Source: JARRQJ01 sp963810615
GTDB lineage: Bacteria > Pseudomonadota > Gammaproteobacteria > DRLM01
Assembly (NCBI GenBank): GCA_963810615.1
Contig: CAWEOA010000001.1
Span: forward strand, 62,001 to 126,000
Length of the DNA: 64,000 bases
Direction of reading: 5' to 3'
Shown here piece after piece: positions 26,251-35,300 of this stretch (position 1 is its first letter; each line of letters starts with the position of its first letter). The notes below the pieces were generated by a model. The model did no database searches. It saw nothing but the letters and a program-made list of their open reading frames with translations, and was not told where the DNA came from. A program made the position numbers and the translations under genes.

Positions 26251-26694
26251 ATGACCAGGATTATGGGCTTGCGGCTATTTTCGTACATTGCCTCCGGGAT
26301 ATTATCTATCGTTCTTGCGGTGGGTTATGCACACGCCGCCGGAGGTAGCCGGCTTGATGCTGCCTTAGACCAAGTGGATGCGGCTGGGACGAGCACTTAC
26401 AGCGTAACCGGCGATGTCAGCAACAACTGTACGCTGACCTCATCGTCCAACTCCATTTGTTTGGGGACCTATATATGGACCGATGATCATAGCAATGACG
26501 CCTCAACCAATAAGGGGGCGTTGATTCAGAATGGGTATGTACAACAGAATCTAGTTTCCAATATTAATATCAGTTCCACCGTGTCGCCGGTCTCGGCGAG
26601 CGCGAATATCGTGAGTAATGTCACTCCTGCACCCAATTCAACTATCAATCTATCTAATTCAGCCAATTCAACCGGCTTCATCGGGGGCTATTAA
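26251..26694 (+). CDS. Secreted amyloid-subunit-like protein, divergent paralogue
   Basis: A 147-residue protein with a Sec signal (about 1-29, ending AHA-AG), a leader-like motif SRLDAALDQVDAAG, and the family signature YIWTDDHSNDASTNKGALIQ. The signature makes it a member of the same family even though the rest differs. A cysteine pair (NCTLTSSSNSIC) precedes the signature, and the second half is Asn/Ser/Val-rich (VQQNLVSNINISSTVSPV) ending in FIGGY. Its stop TAA overlaps the next ATG by one base (TAATG), so translation is coupled to the 26694 gene and in turn to the C39 peptidase. A minor subunit or nucleator role would fit its place next to the export genes; this is inference. Confidence 0.75.
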   Translation: MTRIMGLRLFSYIASGILSIVLAVGYAHAAGGSRLDAALDQVDAAGTSTYSVTGDVSNNCTLTSSSNSICLGTYIWTDDHSNDASTNKGALIQNGYVQQNLVSNINISSTVSPVSASANIVSNVTPAPNSTINLSNSANSTGFIGGY

Positions 26695-27188
26695 TGGATA
26701 TGGCAGCCACCGGGATTCGCAGTTCTTCGGGATTTATAAGCGAGATGACGGGGTTCATCGCGGCAGCCGCGATCTTGTTATTTACGGCTCCGGCAAATGC
26801 GTCGGAAAATTTTTCCTTACTTGATCAAGCGCTTGATAACGTACGGGCAAGCGGTTTGTATTTCAGGGTCGACCTCTCTTTGGAAGTCTTCAACGCAACT
26901 GATCAAGTGCCGACCGTATTATTAAACACCTCATCTCCGATAACCGCACCCTTGCCTACCACGACCACCGGTTCGACGGTGACGGGTACTCCCGGTACTG
27001 TTTCATTAAGTGACAATGCGCAAGGTAACCTCAGTTCCCTGGTGAACGTGATCGGTGCCGGTTCGGTCATCAACGTCGGTGTCAACGTTCTCAGTATTAC
27101 CAATTCCTCAAGCGACACGATCTATACGACAAATACCAACTACGGCGTATTGGGCGGGTCTAGTTCCCCTGTGCCTGTTGTTCCATGA
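26694..27188 (+). CDS. Secreted protein with the leader-like motif, no core signature
   Basis: A 164-residue protein with a signal peptide of about 36 residues (GFIAAAAILLFTAPANASEN) and, just after it, SLLDQALDNVRASG, matching the leader-like motif of the neighbouring subunits. The tryptophan/histidine signature is absent. The mature part is a Val/Thr/Ser/Asn-rich beta-prone sequence (LSDNAQGNLSSLVNVIGAG, INVGVNVLSITN) with NYGVLGG near the end, which resembles the YGVFAGGGF end of type 1 subunits but is followed by a Pro-rich tail. Start and stop overlap both neighbours (TAATG, ATGA), so all three are translated together. Possibly an accessory or minor component of the fibre. No family recognised. 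Confidence 0.7.
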   Translation: MDMAATGIRSSSGFISEMTGFIAAAAILLFTAPANASENFSLLDQALDNVRASGLYFRVDLSLEVFNATDQVPTVLLNTSSPITAPLPTTTTGSTVTGTPGTVSLSDNAQGNLSSLVNVIGAGSVINVGVNVLSITNSSSDTIYTTNTNYGVLGGSSSPVPVVP

Positions 27189-27934
27189 TGCTGAATTCGA
27201 TAATGGGATGGGGTAAAGTTGCTCCCGTCACATTATTGTTGTTTTGCCTCTGGCACATTCCGGTTAGCGGTCACGCCGCGAGTGTAGAGATCAATGTTGG
27301 ATCCCCCGAGATGCCCATCTATGTTAGCCGAGAGGTTGACAGCTTGATGGATCGGCGGCATGCGCACGTTCAGTTGCAGGAGCGCGATTACAGCTGTGGC
27401 GCGGCGAGCATGACAAGTATCTTTAACTATTATCTGGAATACCCTATCAAAGAAATCGACGTCATCCAGGGGCTCCTAGATATTGCTAAAAAGAAGGGTA
27501 CGCTCGAGAGGATTATTCAACGTCGAGGTTTTACCCTGTTGGACCTGAAAAGGTTTGCGGAGAGCAAAGGGTTTACGACATCGGCGTTCAAGTTGGAGTT
27601 CGATGATTTGGTTGCCCTGGGAGAGCCGGCCATCGTCCCCATTATTCCCGGTGGCTATAAGCATTTTGTTGCATTTAGAGGGGCCGATAAGCATTACGTC
27701 TACCTTGCCGATCCCTCTTTCGGGAATCTGACGCAACCAATCGAAGATTTTAAGAAGGACTGGTATGGGTTTACGAATATCGCCCTGGTGGTGCATAGAA
27801 GGCCTGATCAAGACAAGAATTTTGTCCCACCTCTCATTCCGTCGGAGCATGAGAAATTTAATCCGGATCTTGATATCGATGCCTTCCTGCGCACTGACCC
27901 GCCTAGTTTCCCTAAAATATCGACGGAATGGTAG
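27185..27934 (+). CDS. Periplasmic C39-family cysteine peptidase, FapD-like
   Basis: A 249-residue protein with a Sec signal (about 1-32) and a single C39 peptidase domain. The catalytic Cys71 lies in DYSCGAASM, with a Gln just before it (Q63 or Q65) for the oxyanion hole, His160 in GGYKHFVAF and Asp176 in YLADPSFGN. C39 enzymes usually cut double-glycine leaders and are fused to ABC exporters. Here there is no ABC part and the enzyme is exported, as in FapD of the Pseudomonas Fap amyloid system. It overlaps the preceding gene by four bases (ATGA), placing it in the same transcript as two leader-motif proteins, its probable substrates. It is followed by a terminator and the FapF-like barrel gene. 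Confidence 0.85.
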   Translation: MMLNSIMGWGKVAPVTLLLFCLWHIPVSGHAASVEINVGSPEMPIYVSREVDSLMDRRHAHVQLQERDYSCGAASMTSIFNYYLEYPIKEIDVIQGLLDIAKKKGTLERIIQRRGFTLLDLKRFAESKGFTTSAFKLEFDDLVALGEPAIVPIIPGGYKHFVAFRGADKHYVYLADPSFGNLTQPIEDFKKDWYGFTNIALVVHRRPDQDKNFVPPLIPSEHEKFNPDLDIDAFLRTDPPSFPKISTEW

Positions 27935-27992
27935 GGTATATAGAATTGCATGTGATGGGCTAGGGTCGCTGTCCTGAGGAAGAAGCCGTAGT

Positions 27993-28024
27993 GGATACGG
28001 TATAAGTTACCGTATCCCATTTTT
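27993..28024 (+). terminator. Rho-independent terminator after the C39 peptidase gene
   Basis: Ten-base perfect stem GGATACGGTA (27993-28002) / TACCGTATCC (28008-28017), five-base loop, then CATTTTTG. It separates the coupled subunit-peptidase set from the barrel gene. Confidence 0.8.
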
Positions 28025-28192
28025 GTGTGTGGCAAGGATAAATTCTTGGGTTGCCCTCATAAGTAAGGCGCCTACCCAAATTCCCCATCGAACGGAGTGA
28101 TGGAAACTGGCTCTAAAGTTGTAGTTTTTTGATTAACTTACAGAATATAATAGCTTTGGATTAGTGTCGAATGCTCCGCTACTGGTTGTAGA

Positions 28193-29413
28193 ATGATAAA
28201 GTATATCAAGTTTATATTTCTGGGTTACCTCCTTCTATTGCCGGCGGTTGCTATGTCTCAAGAGGCTGGAGATAGCAGCAGCACTGAGACCTCGGGCGCG
28301 GCGGCTGGTGCCGATGCTCAGAAGAGCGCTCAGGGTGATTCCCAGCAGTCCACGTCCAGTGCGGCGTCAACTCCAGCTCCTAGTACACCTGCCCCCGATA
28401 AGTCCGGCTCATCAGAGTCTGCGCCGAAAGAGGATAGTGCATCTTCGGCGGCTTCAGATGCGTTAAAGGCCTCCAAGGAGGAAGAGGAAAAAAGTAAGGC
28501 CCAGGAAACTGCTTCCGAGGTGGTCGAGAAGGGTGGATTGATCGCAGGTAAGTTTCAAATTTCATTCACTGAGAACTACACTCATTTGCAGACCAATCAA
28601 TTATATATTGAGGGTTTCGGAATTTTACCCATCGTCGTTGTGGGTAATGTCGATATACAAAACGTACGTCGTGATATTTTCACTTCCGTGCTTGGGGCGA
28701 GTTATAAGCTGACCAATAAACTGCAGGTTTCCTTGAATGTGCCATGGCAATATTCAATGGCCAATATTTCAACGGCTACGGGTATCAATGGCAGAAAGGC
28801 GGCGTCGGCAAACAACGAGGGGACAAGCAAATCGAGCAGTTTGGGAGATGTTACCGTAGGCATGTTCTATCAGCTTACCCGAGAAAGCTTGAGTCTGCCG
28901 AGCCTCTCCGGTGGTTTGGATCTTAAGTTCAGAAACGGCCGGGATGCTTTCGAAACGCCGGATCCGGCCGCTCACGTGCCCGCCGGAACGGGTTTCTATA
29001 TGCTGCGGGGAACATTGAGCGCGAGTAAGACTTCGGCGCCCGCGGTAGTCTATGGTTCCTTAGGTTATGCTTATAACTTCTCGCGGCACAAGATTCCTTA
29101 TGCGCCATCTGGTGCATCTGCGGTTATTATCGATAGCTATGAGCCGGGTCCAAGTTTCAATGTGTCCGCCGGCGTTTCGTTGTCGCTAAACTATCAGCTG
29201 TCACTTAATTGGTCGTTGGCTGAAGCCAGTCAGCTTTCTTCGAAGGTGAATGGCAGGGTATCGCCCAATAGTGCGACGAACGCTATTACTTTCCGCATGG
29301 GCGGTATTTACCGGGTAAGTTCGAAGACCTCCGTTGACTTGTCGTTAACCACAGGTCTGACTAATGATGCCGGAGGTACAACTATCTCGCTTAGATTACC
29401 CTGGAGTTACTAA
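28193..29413 (+). CDS. Outer-membrane export barrel, FapF-like
   Basis: A 406-residue protein. After a signal peptide (about 1-22) comes a Ser/Ala/Pro/Thr-rich linker (23-83), a charged helical segment of about 30 residues (84-113, DALKASKEEEEKSKAQETAS), then a beta-barrel from residue 118 to the end (alternating strands such as FQISFTENYTHLQ, SYKLTNKLQVSLNVPWQY, DLSLTTGLTND). The start of the barrel, ILPIVVVGNVDIQNVRRD followed by LTNKLQVSLNVPW, resembles from memory the first strands of Pseudomonas FapF, the trimeric pore that exports FapB/FapC. FapF has an N-terminal coiled coil; here the helix is shorter and the linker low in complexity. The upstream C39 peptidase supports the Fap comparison. 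The last residues LPWSY give an aromatic end as in OM barrels. Confidence 0.78.
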   Translation: MIKYIKFIFLGYLLLLPAVAMSQEAGDSSSTETSGAAAGADAQKSAQGDSQQSTSSAASTPAPSTPAPDKSGSSESAPKEDSASSAASDALKASKEEEEKSKAQETASEVVEKGGLIAGKFQISFTENYTHLQTNQLYIEGFGILPIVVVGNVDIQNVRRDIFTSVLGASYKLTNKLQVSLNVPWQYSMANISTATGINGRKAASANNEGTSKSSSLGDVTVGMFYQLTRESLSLPSLSGGLDLKFRNGRDAFETPDPAAHVPAGTGFYMLRGTLSASKTSAPAVVYGSLGYAYNFSRHKIPYAPSGASAVIIDSYEPGPSFNVSAGVSLSLNYQLSLNWSLAEASQLSSKVNGRVSPNSATNAITFRMGGIYRVSSKTSVDLSLTTGLTNDAGGTTISLRLPWSY

Positions 29414-29566
29414 GGGGGTACGCCATGCTGTTAGGTAATGGATTTTTCTGCGCGTATCCTTGTCCAATAATAGTCGAACTTCAAAGGATTGAATCAAATA
29501 GTGTTGTTGGTTGGCATGGCGATATTCGAGCCTTGAATACGAAGGCCAATTGTCGGAACAGGCGGC

Positions 29567-29591
29567 CATGCTTAAGACATCCTTAAGCATG
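29567..29591. promoter_or_regulatory. Perfect palindrome upstream of the 29612 gene
   Basis: CATGCTTAAG (29567-29576) is mirrored by CTTAAGCATG (29582-29591) around a five-base loop, 20 bases before an ATG. There is no T-run, so a binding site or mRNA hairpin near the ribosome site is as likely as a terminator. Confidence 0.4.
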
Positions 29592-29611
29592 AACGAGGTG
29601 AGTGGGCGCGC

Positions 29612-32029
29612 ATGAAATTTATGAAGCACATAAAATGGCCGGGAATCGCGGGTGCTTTGATTCTAGCGTTACTGCTTACCAATCACGGTTCAATTTTCAG
29701 GTTGGCGCTCACAGCCGCAATCCCGCCTGGAATTATAACGCCAACAAGTCTGGTGATCACGCTCAACGAAGTTACCGTGGAGGAGGATATCAACGGGGCT
29801 TTTCGCTATACGGTATTCAACACGCCCGCCTCACTTGATGTCGTTAAGAACACCGGCTTGCCCACCAATATTTTCGGTAGCGGTGGCGTGACGCCGGTGA
29901 CGCACAATGGAATTCGGTTTGTCTTGAATGGCACGGGAACATATTCGGGTGTCAATCCGTGCACCGGCTCGGATGCGACGGATGAGGCGATTTCTTTACC
30001 GGACGCTGACCCGGTGAGCAATCAATTGATAGAGCAGTTACAGGTTCGGCACCCGGTAACCGGTTTGCAAGCGGGGGCTACTGGCGAAATAGATCCTTTT
30101 CATGTCGGCTCGGACCCCGTCACCCTTAAACTGATTTTCCCCGCTTCGAATTCGGTAGGTTGCGTATCCGATACGCCTCCCAATCCAGTAATCAAAGGAG
30201 CGGACACAGGTATGGCATCGCCCTTTGGCATAGCTGTCGATCCCGAGCCTGCTAGCAACAAGATATACGTCAGCAATAATGATAGCTTGGCAAACAGTAT
30301 CGTCGTTTTTAATCGAAGCGACTCGGGTAATGTCACCCCGCAAGGTAAGATCCAAGGTTCAAATACCGGACTCGACACGCCCGGCGGTATTTTCATTTAT
30401 CACAATGGGGATTATTCAAACAAGGAACTGGAGGTCGCTAACTTCGGTAACGACAGCATCAGTATCTATGATCTCAAAAATTGGGATCCGGCCGTGGTGG
30501 ATTTGGCGCCGACCCATGTTATCAGCGGCGCCGCTACCGGGATAAACGGCCCGGGCGGAGTATATGAATACAACGATAAAATATACGTCACGAACGGTCC
30601 CGACGACAGCATCACTATCTATCCCCGCCCTCAAGCAGGGGATCCGGTTAATTTGAACGTGCCGCCGCAGGGTATTATTAAGGGTCCTACTACCGGCCTT
30701 AATACCCCTTGCGGGATTTATGTCGGCGATATTGTGCTAAATACAATTGACGCCGGCCTGGGAATTGCGGTGCTCAATAACGGTAACAGCAGTATTACTT
30801 TTTATACCCTATCCGCCGATTCAAGCACAGGCGATGTATCTCCGCTGCTAACCATCAAGGGAGACAAGACCGCAATAAGTAATGCCTGCGGCCTCTATGT
30901 GGATGCGACGAACAAGGAGGTTGCAGTTTCCAGCTCCGGATTCAACAGCATCAATTTTTATTCACTCGATCCAAACCTTAGCGGGGATCAAAATGTTTAT
31001 CCAAAACGGCGGATAATGGGGGCTAACACGCAGCTGGTTCAGCCGGTAGGCGTGTCGCTGGATACTAATAATGATACGGTTGCGGTGGCAAACATCGGCA
31101 GCAATGCCGTTACCCTATTCAATAGAGACGATGCCAAGCCTTATCTGCTACATCATCCCGTGTTTATCAATCCCAAAGTTCAGCAACAGCTATTAGTGAG
31201 CTACATTTATAAAGGACAGATTCTCGGCAGCACGGGACAGCCTCTTGTCCCCACCGACCCCAGTACCGGTCAGCCGTACGTGAATGATCCGATCACCAAC
31301 GAACCTTTGACTAATGTTGATCCGAGCACGCAGGAGCATCTGCCTGTTCCCTTGGCGCAGGGTTACGCCTATGTATTTAAGGTCTATGACCCCAGCATGC
31401 ACAGCAAGGGTGACGTCAACTCCGCCTATCTCATCCCGCCCAGTAAGATGCAATTTCAGTTGGCTGATGGAAGCGCCGCATCCAACCTGATGATCAGTTG
31501 TCAAGTGTTCACTCCTTTTACAACGGACGAACTCACCACCAATTGCTTATCGCAAGCGTTGATCATTTCACCTTATCCTCCGCAGCCGGTACTGTTTCAT
31601 ATAGCGGCTACGGTGGTTAGTAAGGTTCAAAATAAAGCGTTCGTGCCGAATATTGCGCCGCTTGCCAAATCAGAGCTGCCATTAGTGCTGCCGCAGGTGA
31701 CTTTGAGCCCGACCGGAGCGATCCTTGATATCAATTGGACCTATGTGAATGATTCCGGTCAACCGTTAGGCCGAGTGCCGTTAATTGCCAGCCAGTCTTT
31801 CCAGGTCACATATTCCAAACCCTTTAGCGAAATCAATTCGTGCTACAAGAAACGCGTTAATCCGGTTTTGGCCTTCAGTTCAGGTTCCTTGAGTCCGAGC
31901 ATTCGAAGTATTCCTGATGTAAAAGACACCGGTTGCGATATTTTCTTGAGGGATGTGACCAATATTACCTTTAGTGCTTTGGACGCCTATGAAAACAGAT
32001 ATGCCTATTCTTGGGACGTAGTCGATTAA
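29612..32029 (+). CDS. Secreted six-bladed beta-propeller protein with N-terminal DUF4382-like domain
   Basis: An 805-residue exported protein with a signal anchor or signal peptide (about 1-35). Residues 45-190 form a beta domain resembling DUF4382 (SLVITLNEVTVEEDINGAF). Residues about 195-510 hold six blade repeats with the pattern I-x-G-x-x-T-G-L-x-x-P-x-G-I-x-V-D, each followed by NxIxVANxxxxSIxxF. The C-terminal 300 residues are a separate beta-rich region with a few cysteines. It shares this architecture with the 32323 product. It starts 198 bases after the FapF-like barrel gene on the same strand. Likely a surface-exposed binding protein; ligand unknown. Confidence 0.78.
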   Translation: MKFMKHIKWPGIAGALILALLLTNHGSIFRLALTAAIPPGIITPTSLVITLNEVTVEEDINGAFRYTVFNTPASLDVVKNTGLPTNIFGSGGVTPVTHNGIRFVLNGTGTYSGVNPCTGSDATDEAISLPDADPVSNQLIEQLQVRHPVTGLQAGATGEIDPFHVGSDPVTLKLIFPASNSVGCVSDTPPNPVIKGADTGMASPFGIAVDPEPASNKIYVSNNDSLANSIVVFNRSDSGNVTPQGKIQGSNTGLDTPGGIFIYHNGDYSNKELEVANFGNDSISIYDLKNWDPAVVDLAPTHVISGAATGINGPGGVYEYNDKIYVTNGPDDSITIYPRPQAGDPVNLNVPPQGIIKGPTTGLNTPCGIYVGDIVLNTIDAGLGIAVLNNGNSSITFYTLSADSSTGDVSPLLTIKGDKTAISNACGLYVDATNKEVAVSSSGFNSINFYSLDPNLSGDQNVYPKRRIMGANTQLVQPVGVSLDTNNDTVAVANIGSNAVTLFNRDDAKPYLLHHPVFINPKVQQQLLVSYIYKGQILGSTGQPLVPTDPSTGQPYVNDPITNEPLTNVDPSTQEHLPVPLAQGYAYVFKVYDPSMHSKGDVNSAYLIPPSKMQFQLADGSAASNLMISCQVFTPFTTDELTTNCLSQALIISPYPPQPVLFHIAATVVSKVQNKAFVPNIAPLAKSELPLVLPQVTLSPTGAILDINWTYVNDSGQPLGRVPLIASQSFQVTYSKPFSEINSCYKKRVNPVLAFSSGSLSPSIRSIPDVKDTGCDIFLRDVTNITFSALDAYENRYAYSWDVVD

Positions 32030-32031
32030 CC

Positions 32032-32196
32032 ATGAACTCCGGGGTATTTATGCGAAAAAGATTGCTTCGATGGATAATCCTCATGGGGGGCGTGGCGCTG
32101 CTGTCGGCCGTTATGTATGGCTGTGGTGAAAACCCCTTACCTCCAGCGACCCTGCCGGCTTCAACGACCATCACTATTACGAGCGGCGCGGTATAG
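32032..32196 (+). CDS. Small putative lipoprotein
   Basis: Up to 54 residues from ATG 32032 (or 48 from ATG 32050). A basic start (MRKRLLRW) and a hydrophobic span end in VMYGCGENPLPP, a possible though imperfect lipobox, followed by a short Pro/Thr-rich mature part. It begins three bases after the stop of the propeller gene and is followed by another propeller lipoprotein, so is probably co-transcribed. A tail this short is typical of small OM or inner-membrane lipoproteins. No family recognised. Confidence 0.5.
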   Translation: MNSGVFMRKRLLRWIILMGGVALLSAVMYGCGENPLPPATLPASTTITITSGAV

Positions 32197-32322
32197 CCTT
32201 ACATTAGGCTGACGTCTGTCGGCGTTGTTCGCCATATTATCAGGCGCGAGGATTAGACTATTAATGGCCTCAGGTCGGCTCAAGCAGGAGCGGGTTTCAG
32301 GGCGTGCATATTATTCCCGGGA

Positions 32323-35300
32323 ATGAACTTAAATTTTGACCGTATGAGAAAACCCAAGATCAAGTCGAATGCTCCTCATCATAATGATTATTGTGGCGTT
32401 TTTTTGCGTCCGGCGGATGGCGGTGTGCCGGCCTTGTTGGGACGGTGGGTTCTGCGACGCAGGTTGTTTGGGTTATTTCCGGCGTTGACCATGGTTTTAT
32501 TGGTCGGGTGTTCGAGTGGAGGCGGCGGCACCAGTACCTCGCAGGTCCCTGTTACAGTGCCAACGGGGAGCGTTTCGCTTACAGCTCGAACAAAACCGGT
32601 TACCACGAACCTGATAGCGGGAAAGGCAACGCCTGACAGCCTCACTATTGATGTGGACGAGGCGGCGGTATCAGCAGACGGTAGTAGTTATGAAGCACTG
32701 GTAACGAACACAGGTATAACGGTGGATGCACAGGGCAGTCCCGATATCGGTGCTATAAGCGGCTTGGCCACCGGTACCTACAAGGCCCTAAGAATAACAG
32801 TTAGCAATGTAGCCTGGAATACCATTTCATGGACTTACTCCAACCCATCTCCGTGTGATGGCGCCGCCAGCGGTTCGGCATCAGGGACGCTGGGCACTGG
32901 TGCTATGGCCCTCTATTTCAAGACCGCGGACTTGGGAGGGAATACGCCGCAGCATTATCGGAACACTCTACCCTTGTCGGGTTATGCCGGTGATGCCGAT
33001 CACCCGTTCATCTTGCCGGCGCCTATTCAGGTAATGCAGGATGAAACTACCAAGATCAGCCTGGTAATGGACACAGAGCATACGATTGGGTGCAGTCATC
33101 TGAGTGTTTTTAACTCTACGGATAGTGGTGATGTAGCACCGCTACGCGGTATTGTTGGTGGCCTGACTCAATTATTCGGTGTGTCCGGGCTTGCCGTGGA
33201 TGCCTATCGGAATCAAGTTGCCGTAACCAACGGCCTGGGCAGCAGTCTCACAATATATGGGCGAGACGGCGTGAATGATGTCAAACCCGTTCGCGCTATT
33301 GAAGGGTCGGGAACAAGGCTCAATTACCCCGCCGCCGCGGCCTTGTATCTCGGACTTGATTCCACCACCCAACAGCCCGATCACAGCGGCGACCAATATA
33401 TTGTGCTCAATCGCGATAACGACAGTATTGTGACCTATGCGTGGAACGACAGTGACAATGTGACGCCTCTCCGCACGATTTGGGGTATGTTTACCGGCTT
33501 GAGCAAGCCGACCGGCTTGGCCCTCAATGTGGATCCGTTTGGGAACGGGGATCCTACAAAGGACGAGATCATGGTGGCCAATAACGGTAATGACACTATT
33601 ACGTCTTACACCAGGGTGGGTAATGGCGATACTTTTCCACTGCGTACCCTGGAAGGGGCGTTGACAGGCTTAAATCATCCCTGTGGTATTGCCATAGACA
33701 AGCAACATCAAGAGGTGTTTGTCACCAACAGCAATAACAATACGATTACCGTGTATGACCTTGGGGATCTTGATGGCAGCAGGCAAATTACCGACCCGAA
33801 TACCGGGGGTGTTTTGACAAGTCCACACTTGAATATTCCGCCTTTGCTGACCATCGGTAGTTCTACCGGGCTTGCCGAACCTTGCGGTATCGTGGTCGAT
33901 AGTAGCAGCGCCAACCCCGAGCTAATCGTGGCGAATAAGGGGAACGACTCCATCTCCGTTTTTGATCTGGCCGATTCGGGCGTCATCCAAACGGCTATTG
34001 CTGATCCCAACACGAGCGCCGTGCCTGATTTGGCGGTTAAACGCAGCATATCCGGAGCTGCTACCGGGCTCAAACAGCCGAACGATGTGCAGCTCGATGG
34101 CGGAGAACTGTGGATAGCGCAAAATGGCGGTCAAGCGAATATGGCGCGGTTTCCCCAAATCATTCCCGCTGTCAGCAATGAAAGTGCGACGATCAATTCC
34201 GCTTTGAATGGGGACTACAATATCGTTACGTATGGGATAGATTTTAATAAAGGCATCAATGGATTTGGTAGTGCAATACCGGTTATCCATGCGGAGCGTG
34301 GCGTCGCTAGCTTTAACACGCAGTCCCCAATCTGGCCCAGTTTTACTATGCACCGCGATGCCGGGGTAAAGCAGTTTAATCGCCAGGTTATGGAGCCGGG
34401 TTGCGGCCAGCCAGACCTTAATACCAAGGATGGGTTCTTTGGCGTTGCGGCCGATAACAGCTTTTACGCGTTTACTCAGGATGATCGAGGAGTATTCAAC
34501 GGCAGCTTTTTGGCTAATGGCGAAGATTTTGCGGGCGTTTCCTATAATGGCGATGAAATGTATGTCATATATGGCGTTAAGTCCAGCGGGGCTTCCGTTC
34601 CCTATATGAGTGAGGACGGGACCTATACTGGAAGTCCTGTAAATTATTCCTATGCGAGCTACTCCAATTACTTTCAGAGCATCTCTAGATTTCTGGATAC
34701 GCCAAAATCAGATCTTTTCGAAAATTTGTTCGATGTCGGATATCTGTCTTCGGAACCGGCGCAGTTTTTAGCCTACCTTACCAAGACATCAACTGCATTA
34801 ACGTATGACCCAATGGGCGAGTATCAGACGCCGCATGCCTTGACGCCACGTTCGAGCCTGTCGTTCCGCAGTGGCTCGAGGGCAACTTCTCCAACCGCTG
34901 TGCATGCCGGCGGTTTCTTCGAAAATCCAGGTTATGAGATTGCAGGGGCGGTGTCGAGCGATAGCCAGTCATTTATATTCATAAGTGACATTACGAATGT
35001 TGATGCAAATGATTGCCAAACAACTGGTGGGATCGGTGTGGGAATGCGTCAGCAGCCGGCTGGTACGTTTAAAACCCAGGACATTAAAGGCACCTATTAT
35101 GTTGCCGGTATCGGCGATGATTTTAAATCTTCGGGACAACGGAATAAGTATTTTTCCATGGCGGGAACCATTAGCTTCGATGGTGCCGGAAGCGCAACTA
35201 TGGTACAAACCAATAATTCGGAGGGGGAGGTAACATCTACGACGAACACTTACTCTTATCAAGTGGTTTCCACCGCTGTTCCCGGTGGGAGTACGAGTGG

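Noticed and set aside
12507..27934. Curli system
   Set aside because: No CsgG, CsgE or CsgF-like gene and no strict curli repeat; the C39 peptidase and barrel fit Fap better.
27185..27934. Bacteriocin export (peptidase-containing ABC transporter)
   Set aside because: The C39 domain stands alone with a Sec signal; no ABC or membrane domain is attached or adjacent, and the substrates have Sec signals themselves.
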